The notes beneath the pieces are model-generated. The model did no database searches, was not told the DNA's origin, and saw only the letters and a list, made by a program, of their open reading frames with translations. A DNA stretch of 42,907 bases from the NCBI GenBank assembly GCA_900314525.1, contig OMVN01000020.1, positions 1 through 42,907 of the forward strand, written 5' to 3'. Shown piece after piece: positions 37,582 to 42,907 of this stretch (its first letter is position 1; each line of letters opens with the position of its first letter). Made by a program: the position numbers and the translations under genes. The stretch comes from an uncultured Eubacteriales bacterium. GTDB taxonomy: Bacteria; Bacillota; Clostridia; Lachnospirales; Lachnospiraceae.

Positions 37582-39069
37582 ATGCCAGTATTTGATTTTA
37601 AAGAATCACCAGTGGACAAAAAGGATGCTGTCTGCACATATAAGACATTTAAATCAACAAACAGTCTGCCATCAGCAGATTGTCCACTTATGACATTAGA
37701 TAACAAGAATGCCACATGGAATCACCACTCTACAGGAGTTTTTACAAATCCTATAAAGAGGACTTCATTTGAATTTGAAAGAGAAGACGGCGTAGTAAGT
37801 TCTGATATAATTACAATAGATTCCAGGTTTACAAATCTTCTCAAATGGCTTGGCGAAAACCATATTAAGGTAAGACTTTCTGGAAAAAATACAGAAAATG
37901 GATATGCTGTCTATAAAATAAGAGAACAGGCATATGGCGGCGGAACGAAGTTATCATCTGAGGATGGATTCCTTCAGTTCATGATTGATAGATTATTAAA
38001 CAGTAATCCTCCATCAGAAGATGTGGTAAATGAGGATGAAATTGAAGAAACTGGCGACGATATGAAGATTACCAGTATTCAGACAATTACAGATTTTATA
38101 GCATGTGCAGGAAGAACACTCCCAGACAATATCCAGTTATGGGCAAGAAGAAATCTTGCAGTTGCAAGATCTCATGAAGTTTCCCAGGAAGAGAGAAGAC
38201 ATGCACAGAGGGCGCTTTCAATCATGCTGAATATACAGTGGAAGAGCAACTTCTTTGAATCGATTGACCCGGAAAGAGCCAGAAAGATTCTCGATGAAGA
38301 ATTATATGGAATGGAAAAAGTTAAGCAGAGAATTATAGAAACTATAATCCAGATAAACAGAACACATACACTTCCAGCATACGGACTCCTGCTTGCTGGA
38401 CCAGCAGGAACAGGAAAATCTCAGGTCGCATACGCAGTTGCAAAGATTTTAAAACTTCCTTGGGCAAATCTTGATATGAGTTCAATAAATGATCCAGAAC
38501 AGCTGACAGGAAGTTCCAGAGTTTATTCAAACGCAAAACCGGGAATAATAATGGATGCATTTTCTGTTTCAAGACAGTCAAATCTGGTATTCATAATTAA
38601 CGAGCTTGATAAAGCAAATTCAGGAAAGGGAAATGGAAATCCTGCAGATGTTCTTCTTACACTTTTGGATAACCTTGGATTTACAGACAATTACATGGAG
38701 TGTATGATTCCTACAGTAGGTGTTTATCCAATAGCTACGGCTAACGATAAGGAAAATATCAGCGCACCTCTTATGTCCAGATTTGCAGTAATAGATATTC
38801 CTGATTACACACCAGAGGAGAAACAGATAATTTTCAAGAAGTTTGTACTTCCAAAAATCTTAAAGAGAATGAGACTCAATGAAGATGAATGTGTAGTTAC
38901 AGATGAAGGTGTTGAAGCTGTTGTAGAATTATATAAGGGAACAACAGGAATAAGAGATTTAGAGCAGGCAGCAGAACACATCGCTGCAAATGCACTTTAC
39001 AACATAGAAGTAACAAAAGTATCAAAAGTTGTATTTGATAAGAATATGGTAATTGATTTGCTTGGTTAA
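37582..39069 (+). CDS. Lon-like AAA+ ATPase without protease domain
   Basis: The 495-residue protein has a roughly 225-residue N-terminal region that I do not recognise (an acidic stretch at 145-160 separates two parts). A Lon-type AAA+ module follows: LDEELYGMEKVKQRIIETI, Walker A GPAGTGKS (273-280), the Walker B strand LVFIINELDKA, sensor ATANDKENISAPLMSRF and GTTGIRDLEQA. No Ser-Lys protease domain follows, although Lon has one. The first acidic residue of Walker B is Asn340 (IINE instead of the usual hhDE); the catalytic Glu341 is kept. It could be a remodelling or motor protein. The start is the ATG at 37582 with AAGGAGA before it. It is probably co-transcribed with the HD-GYP gene. Confidence 0.8.
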   Translation: MPVFDFKESPVDKKDAVCTYKTFKSTNSLPSADCPLMTLDNKNATWNHHSTGVFTNPIKRTSFEFEREDGVVSSDIITIDSRFTNLLKWLGENHIKVRLSGKNTENGYAVYKIREQAYGGGTKLSSEDGFLQFMIDRLLNSNPPSEDVVNEDEIEETGDDMKITSIQTITDFIACAGRTLPDNIQLWARRNLAVARSHEVSQEERRHAQRALSIMLNIQWKSNFFESIDPERARKILDEELYGMEKVKQRIIETIIQINRTHTLPAYGLLLAGPAGTGKSQVAYAVAKILKLPWANLDMSSINDPEQLTGSSRVYSNAKPGIIMDAFSVSRQSNLVFIINELDKANSGKGNGNPADVLLTLLDNLGFTDNYMECMIPTVGVYPIATANDKENISAPLMSRFAVIDIPDYTPEEKQIIFKKFVLPKILKRMRLNEDECVVTDEGVEAVVELYKGTTGIRDLEQAAEHIAANALYNIEVTKVSKVVFDKNMVIDLLG

Positions 39070-39090
39070 TAAATTAAATAGAAGATTTAT

Positions 39091-39155
39091 GATATCGTCT
39101 GAATTATCCGAAAATAATAATTTTTTTATCCGATAAAGCAGGCGATATTTTTTTA
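39091..39155 (+). terminator. Terminator after the AAA+ gene
   Basis: ATATCGTCTG (39092-39101) pairs with CAGGCGATAT (39138-39147, one G-U), with a smaller nested pairing (TTATC with GATAA) in the loop, followed by a T-rich tail. Confidence 0.65.
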
Positions 39156-39156
39156 C

Positions 39157-39213
39157 TTGACATATACCCCCTAAGGGTATATCATATACACAACAAATAC
39201 CCGTAGGGGGTAT
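39157..39213 (+). promoter_or_regulatory. csoR promoter with two mirrored CsoR operators
   Basis: TTGACA (39157-39162), 17 bases and TATCAT (39180-39185) form a near-consensus promoter. The spacer is filled by ATACCCCCTAAGGGTAT (39164-39180), a CsoR-type operator. A second site, ATACCCGTAGGGGGTAT (39197-39213), lies just before the ribosome site; its reverse complement differs from the first at one base. CsoR would block RNA polymerase until copper(I) releases it. Confidence 0.85.
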
Positions 39214-39229
39214 AGGAGGTGGTAAGATT

Positions 39230-39595
39230 ATGGATGAGAAAAAAGATAACAATACAGAAGAAATTATAGAGGATAATTTGGATAGTAACGAAACACATAT
39301 GGAATGTGGCTGTGAAATTAGGCATAAGGAGAGATCTGATAAAGATAAGAAGGCATTACTCACAAGATTAAAAAAGATTGAAGGCCAGGTAAGGGGAATA
39401 GAGAAGATGGTGGAGAATGACATTTACTGCCCAGACATATTGATACAGGTCCAGGCAGCTACATCAGCCCTTAACAGTTTTAACAAGGTCCTGCTGGCAT
39501 GTCACATAAAGGGATGTGTAGCTGGAGATATAAGAGAAGGAAAAGATGAGACTATTGATGAACTTTGTAATATTTTACAGAAACTTATGAAATAA
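39230..39595 (+). CDS. csoR: Copper-sensing repressor CsoR
   Basis: The 121-residue all-helical protein has the CsoR/RcnR fold: KKALLTRLKKIEGQVRGIEKMVEND, then the Cu(I) ligands Cys67 (IYCPDIL), His92 and Cys96 (CHIKGCV). This is the Cys-His-Cys set of copper sensors. It binds the ATACCCC-type operators in its own promoter and derepresses with Cu(I). The N-terminal extension (1-35) is longer than usual and contains HMECGCEIRH, which could be an extra metal site. The start has AGGAGGTGG 7 bases upstream. The copper ATPase gene follows after 106 bases. Confidence 0.93.
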   Translation: MDEKKDNNTEEIIEDNLDSNETHMECGCEIRHKERSDKDKKALLTRLKKIEGQVRGIEKMVENDIYCPDILIQVQAATSALNSFNKVLLACHIKGCVAGDIREGKDETIDELCNILQKLMK

Positions 39596-39630
39596 TATTT
39601 TTATCGAATACGATTAAGCAATTCAAACAT

Positions 39631-39676
39631 GAAATAAAATAAGAAATAAAATAAGAAATAAAATAAGAAATATAAT
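39631..39676 (+). repeat. 12-bp tandem repeat ahead of copA
   Basis: GAAATAAAATAA is repeated three times without change (39631-39666), followed by a partial copy that ends in TATAAT (39671-39676). It is an A-rich array in the csoR-copA spacer. Copy number could vary by slippage and alter copA expression; that is inference. Confidence 0.8.
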
Positions 39677-39701
39677 GTATAGAAGGAAAGGAAGGGATAA
39701 T

Positions 39702-42227
39702 TTGGATAAATATATAGTTACGGGAATGAACTGTTCTGCGTGTCAGGCCCATGTTGAGAAAGCAGTATCTAAGCTTGAAGGTGTAGACAAGGTAAGTGTA
39801 TCATTGTTAACTAATGAGATGACAGTTGATGGGTCAGCCTCATCATCAGATATTATAGAGGCAGTTGAGAAGGCAGGATACGGAGCAAGTCTGGGAGGCG
39901 AGAAGAAAATAGGAGTAAATCTTGCAGAGGAAAAAGAACAATCCCTGAAGGATAATGAGACACCAAAACTTGTGAAGCGATTAATTTGGTCTGTGGGATT
40001 TCTGCTGGCACTAATGTATATAACGATGGGACACAATATGCTTTCATGGCCATTACCAAGTTTTCTTAACCACAACCATATTGGCCTGGCAATAATAGAG
40101 ATGTTAATTGCCATAATTGTAATGGAAATTAATAAGGCATTTTTCGTTTCAGGATTTCGTTCACTTATACACATGGCACCTAACATGGATACTTTAGTGG
40201 CCATGGGGTCGGGAGTTTCTTTTGGGTGGTCATTATATATTCTGATGAAGATGACATATCTTTATACGACTGGCACACCTAATATGGAACTTATGAACCT
40301 ATATCACAACCAGTTATATTTTGAATCAGCAGCAATGATACCTGCCCTCATAACGGTAGGAAAGACATTAGAGTCTTTCTCTAAAGGTAAGACAACTAAT
40401 GCTCTTAAGAATCTAATAAAAATGGCACCTAAAACAGCAAGCATATTAGAAAATGGAGAAATAATAGATAAGCCAATAGAAGAAGTAAAACCTGGTGACA
40501 TTTTTGTGGTGAAAGCCGGGGATTCAATTCCTGTTGATGGAATAATAATAGAAGGCAGTTCGGCAGTTGACGAATCTGCATTAACTGGAGAATCAGTCCC
40601 AGTAGATAAAAATGTAAATGATGAAGTAAGTGCAGCAACAATCAGCAGTTCAGGATATTTCAAGGCAAGAGCAGTAAGAACAGGGGAAGACACCACATTT
40701 TCGCAGATAATAAAAATGGTAAGTGATGCTGCAGGCACGAAGGCACCTATTGCCAGAATAGCAGACAAAGTATCAGGAGTATTTGTACCTGGAGTAATGA
40801 TTATTGCACTTCTTGTAATAATATATTATATAATTTCAGGGAATAACATATCCTGGGCATTGGAGAGAGGAATAGCAGTCCTTGTAATATCATGTCCATG
40901 TGCACTGGGACTTGCAACACCTGTGGCAATAATGGTTGGAAATGGCATGGGTGCAAAAAATGGAATTCTCTTTAAGACAGGTGAGGCCCTTGAAACGTTG
41001 GGAAAGACAGATATAATTGCTCTTGATAAAACAGGAACAATCACAGAGGGCAGAGCAGACGTAACTGATATATGGACTGCACCTGGAATTAATAAAGATG
41101 AACTGATGGCTATGGCGTTTTCTCTTGAGAAGATGAGTGAGCATCCACTTGCAACTGCTATTGTGGGATATGGTGAAAATCATGGAACTCAGGAGTTAAA
41201 AGTAGATGATTATAAGGTTTTAGCAGGAAATGGATTAAAGGGAACAATTAATGGTAATACTATATACGGAGGTTCTGCTGCATTCATTGGAACCAAAGCT
41301 ATAGTTGATAAAAAGACTTCAGATATTATAAGTAAATTTTCAGGTGAAGGAAAAACACCATTGTTGTTTGCAAAAGAATGCAATTTGCTTGGAATCATTG
41401 CAGTAGCAGATACTATTAAGGAAGATTCTAAATCTGCAATAAAGCAGCTTGAAAATATGGGAATAGAAGTCTATATGTTAACTGGTGATAATGAACAGAC
41501 TGCAAGAGCTATTGGTAAAAGTGCAGGAATTGAAAATGTAATTGCTGGAGTACTTCCTGATGGCAAAGAGACAGTTATTATAAAATTACAGAAACAGGGA
41601 AGAGTAGCTATGGTAGGTGATGGAATAAATGATGCACCTGCACTGACAAGAGCTGATACAGGAATAGCAATAGGTGCTGGAACAGATGTAGCTATTGATT
41701 CAGCAGACGTAGTACTTATGAATTCAAGGCTTAGTGATGTGGCAGCAGCAGTCAGACTTAGCAGAAAAACTTTGAAAAATATTCATGAGAATCTTTTCTG
41801 GGCTTTTGCATATAATATAATTCTGATACCTATGGCAGCAGGATTTTACAAGGGAATTAACATGAATCCTATGTGGGGGGCAGCAGCAATGTCCCTGTCT
41901 AGCTTTACGGTTTGTATGAATGCCTTAAGACTTAATCTGTTTAAGATTCACAATTCTGAGCATGATAGAAAAAGACGTTCTTTAAAACATAATAAATCAA
42001 ATATGGAGGATATCGAAATGGTAAAAACAGTTAAAATTGAAGGAATGATGTGTGGTCACTGTGAGATGACAGTAAAGAAGACATTAGAAGCTTTAGACGG
42101 AGTAGAGAGTGCAGAAGTATCACACGAAAAAGGAAATGCAGTTCTCACATTAAGCAAAGATGTGTCAGATGATGTAATCAAAGAAGCTGTAGAGGCAAAG
42201 GATTACAAATTCGTTTCAGTGGAATAA
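39702..42227 (+). CDS. copA: Copper-exporting P1B-type ATPase with N- and C-terminal HMA domains
   Basis: The 841-residue protein starts with an HMA domain (GMNCSACQAHVEK) and has the membrane copper motif SCPCALGLATPVA, the phosphorylation site ALDKTGTITEG, the TGES-type actuator (LTGESVPVD), SEHPLATAI and GDGINDAPAL. It pumps Cu(I) out. Unusually, after the last helix and a basic linker a second complete HMA domain (GMMCGHCEMTVKK) is fused at the C-terminus, in the position where copZ is often a separate gene. The TTG at 39702 is chosen because AGGAAGGG lies 5 bases upstream; an ATG at 39675 has none. It is downstream of csoR and probably under its control. Confidence 0.93.
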   Translation: MDKYIVTGMNCSACQAHVEKAVSKLEGVDKVSVSLLTNEMTVDGSASSSDIIEAVEKAGYGASLGGEKKIGVNLAEEKEQSLKDNETPKLVKRLIWSVGFLLALMYITMGHNMLSWPLPSFLNHNHIGLAIIEMLIAIIVMEINKAFFVSGFRSLIHMAPNMDTLVAMGSGVSFGWSLYILMKMTYLYTTGTPNMELMNLYHNQLYFESAAMIPALITVGKTLESFSKGKTTNALKNLIKMAPKTASILENGEIIDKPIEEVKPGDIFVVKAGDSIPVDGIIIEGSSAVDESALTGESVPVDKNVNDEVSAATISSSGYFKARAVRTGEDTTFSQIIKMVSDAAGTKAPIARIADKVSGVFVPGVMIIALLVIIYYIISGNNISWALERGIAVLVISCPCALGLATPVAIMVGNGMGAKNGILFKTGEALETLGKTDIIALDKTGTITEGRADVTDIWTAPGINKDELMAMAFSLEKMSEHPLATAIVGYGENHGTQELKVDDYKVLAGNGLKGTINGNTIYGGSAAFIGTKAIVDKKTSDIISKFSGEGKTPLLFAKECNLLGIIAVADTIKEDSKSAIKQLENMGIEVYMLTGDNEQTARAIGKSAGIENVIAGVLPDGKETVIIKLQKQGRVAMVGDGINDAPALTRADTGIAIGAGTDVAIDSADVVLMNSRLSDVAAAVRLSRKTLKNIHENLFWAFAYNIILIPMAAGFYKGINMNPMWGAAAMSLSSFTVCMNALRLNLFKIHNSEHDRKRRSLKHNKSNMEDIEMVKTVKIEGMMCGHCEMTVKKTLEALDGVESAEVSHEKGNAVLTLSKDVSDDVIKEAVEAKDYKFVSVE
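42018..42227 (+). CDS. Possible internally initiated CopZ-like copper chaperone
   Basis: Inside copA, in the same frame, GGAGGA (42005-42010) stands 7 bases before an ATG at 42018. Translation from there would give a 69-residue protein, MVKTVKIEGMMCGHCEMTVK onward, which is exactly a CopZ-sized HMA chaperone with the CxxC copper site. The placement of a perfect ribosome site right at the domain border suggests either a past copA-copZ pair fused by loss of a stop, or a gene giving both long and short products. Expression of the short form is not proven. Confidence 0.4.
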   Translation: MVKTVKIEGMMCGHCEMTVKKTLEALDGVESAEVSHEKGNAVLTLSKDVSDDVIKEAVEAKDYKFVSVE

Positions 42228-42244
42228 TAAAATAATTAGACAAA

Positions 42245-42283
42245 AATAATGCTGTTACCTGGTGGTGACAGCATTATTTTTTT
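42245..42283. terminator. Bidirectional terminator between copA and the XRE gene
   Basis: A 15-base stem (42245-42259 with 42264-42278, one T-G pair) with a TGGT loop ends in T7 and is preceded by A5. It overlaps the stop codon of the convergent XRE gene. Confidence 0.9.
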
Positions 42284-42600
42284 AACTTTGTAAGCATTGC
42301 AATTTCCCTGCAAATTCTCAAGTAAAAATCAGATTCATCGGATGGAACTGATTCTGCAAAAATTGTAAAGTCAGATTTACAGCCATTTCCACCACCAAAC
42401 AATAGATAATCTGTGGATACGTCAAGGAACTTTGAAATCTTCACTAATGTGTTAATTGACATTCCTTTAGCACCAGTTTCAATATCTGAGCAAAATTTTG
42501 GGGTTACATCTATCATTTCAGAGAAATCAGCTCGGGTCATATGAAGCTTTTCGCGCTGGGCTCTTATTCTCATACCGATTTCAAGTGTGTTTATATTCAT
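42274..42600 (-). CDS. XRE-family helix-turn-helix regulator
   Basis: The 108-residue protein has an N-terminal Cro/CI-type HTH (IGMRIRAQREKLHMTRADFSEM, then TPKFCSDIETGAKGMSINTLVKISKFLDVSTDYLLFG) and a C-terminal 35-residue tail with SDFYLRICREIAML. The ATG at 42600 has AGGAGA 6 bases upstream; an upstream ATG would add eight residues without a ribosome site. Such small regulators often bind their own promoter, but no clear operator is visible. The target is unknown. It is divergent from the secreted-protein gene at 42783, which it could control. Confidence 0.88.
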   Translation of the reverse strand: MNINTLEIGMRIRAQREKLHMTRADFSEMIDVTPKFCSDIETGAKGMSINTLVKISKFLDVSTDYLLFGGGNGCKSDFTIFAESVPSDESDFYLRICREIAMLTKLKK

Positions 42601-42699
42601 AACAATTCTCCTATAAATAATCATATATAACTTATTATTTTACTTTTTACATAGTTTTATTAAACAAACTTTTAGGGAATGATAAAAGAACTAACAGGG

Positions 42700-42728
42700 T
42701 TGAAATTAAATTTTGGTTGTAATATAAT
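42700..42728 (+). promoter_or_regulatory. Near-consensus promoter of the secreted-protein gene
   Basis: TTGAAA (42700-42705), 17 bases and a perfect TATAAT (42723-42728). The TSS would fall about 45 bases before the ATG at 42783. Confidence 0.75.
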
Positions 42729-42782
42729 ACACTTTATATATACAAAAGGGAAAAAAATAAGGTAAAAAGGAGGATTTACATT

Positions 42783-42907
42783 ATGAAAAGAAAATTTTTA
42801 AAATCTGCATTAGTCGGATTGACATTATGTGCCGGAATTACTTTCGGTATGACACTCAAAAACGAAAACAAAGCCCACGCTGCCGGATATTACAATATAA
42901 ATATCAA
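42783..42907 (+). CDS. N-terminus of a secreted protein, cut by the window end
   Basis: The ATG follows AAGGAGG 8 bases upstream. The 41 visible codons are a classical Sec signal peptide: MKRKFLK, a hydrophobic core (SALVGLTLCAGITFGMTL), then KNENKAHAA with a likely cleavage after AHA. The mature part begins GYYNINI and runs off the window. No family can be assigned. It has a strong promoter of its own and is divergent from the XRE regulator. Confidence 0.8.
   Translation, partial: MKRKFLKSALVGLTLCAGITFGMTLKNENKAHAAGYYNINI

Noticed and set aside
39743-40204. Long open frame on the minus strand across copA (about 150 codons), and similar ones across metN (28588-29190), the NSS gene (26989-27507) and eno (21745-22194)
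   Set aside because: They lie wholly opposite clearly conserved genes, have no ribosome sites and read as low-complexity Ser/Ile/Leu/Pro-rich protein, as expected for antisense of AT-rich coding sequence.

Overview
The window is low-G+C DNA (AT-rich spacers, AGA-dominated arginine codons, strong GGAGG ribosome sites, intrinsic terminators with long T tracts). The gene content (Ktr potassium uptake, MetNIQ, CsoR/CopA, HD-GYP, O2-labile type PurF with four cluster cysteines, NSS transporter with a small partner, FeoB-associated Cys-rich peptide) fits an anaerobic Clostridia, most likely a Lachnospiraceae gut commensal. The species cannot be named from the sequence alone. I see no tRNA, rRNA, CRISPR array, integrase, transposase or phage gene.

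Layout. 0-1.6 kb: a GGDEF remnant, a free-standing EF-Tu domain III-like protein and a SprT-like zinc metalloprotease. 1.7-6.5 kb, minus strand: ktrB-ktrA-kdpD-kdpE, a potassium-uptake operon carrying a shortened KdpD whose stress-protein domain has a near-perfect c-di-AMP motif; direct repeats sit at the ktrB promoter. 6.6-9.8 kb: an LCP cell-wall ligase with a broken 5' end, a small membrane protein and a dGTPase. 10.0-14.7 kb: a decayed block holding a sulfate-binding protein, CysT, a CobA-HemD fusion lacking most of CobA, HemB and a DUF819 membrane protein, with internal deletions, one in-frame stop and single-base frameshifts. 14.7-16.7 kb: a gamma-glutamylcysteine ligase-like enzyme next to a class II amidohydrolase, resembling the EgtA/EgtC pair. 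16.9-26.8 kb: intact housekeeping genes pyrG (behind a leader terminator), purF, asnB, eno, an ABC exporter, a DUF1294 protein and a GH13 alpha-glucosidase. 26.9-28.2 kb: a second decayed spot, where the 5' end of a PAS-domain gene is joined to an NSS transporter with internal gaps, followed by an intact small-subunit-like peptide. 28.3-32.8 kb: metNIQ, a Na/Pi cotransporter and a Cys-rich peptide. 32.9-39.1 kb: pncB, an ABC transporter pair, a 7TM-PAS-HD-GYP protein and a Lon-like AAA+ ATPase without a protease domain. 39.2-42.9 kb: csoR with two mirrored operators, a copper ATPase with an in-frame CopZ-like tail that has its own ribosome site, an XRE regulator and the start of a secreted protein.

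Two themes stand out. One is potassium homeostasis that appears wired to c-di-AMP. The other is sulfur economy: sulfate uptake and the siroheme branch are decayed, while the methionine importer and a gamma-glutamyl-thiol gene pair are intact. The damage is concentrated in two patches with intact genes on either side. Three of the lesions are single-base losses in homopolymers, so sequence error must be excluded for those, but the missing internal segments cannot be explained that way.
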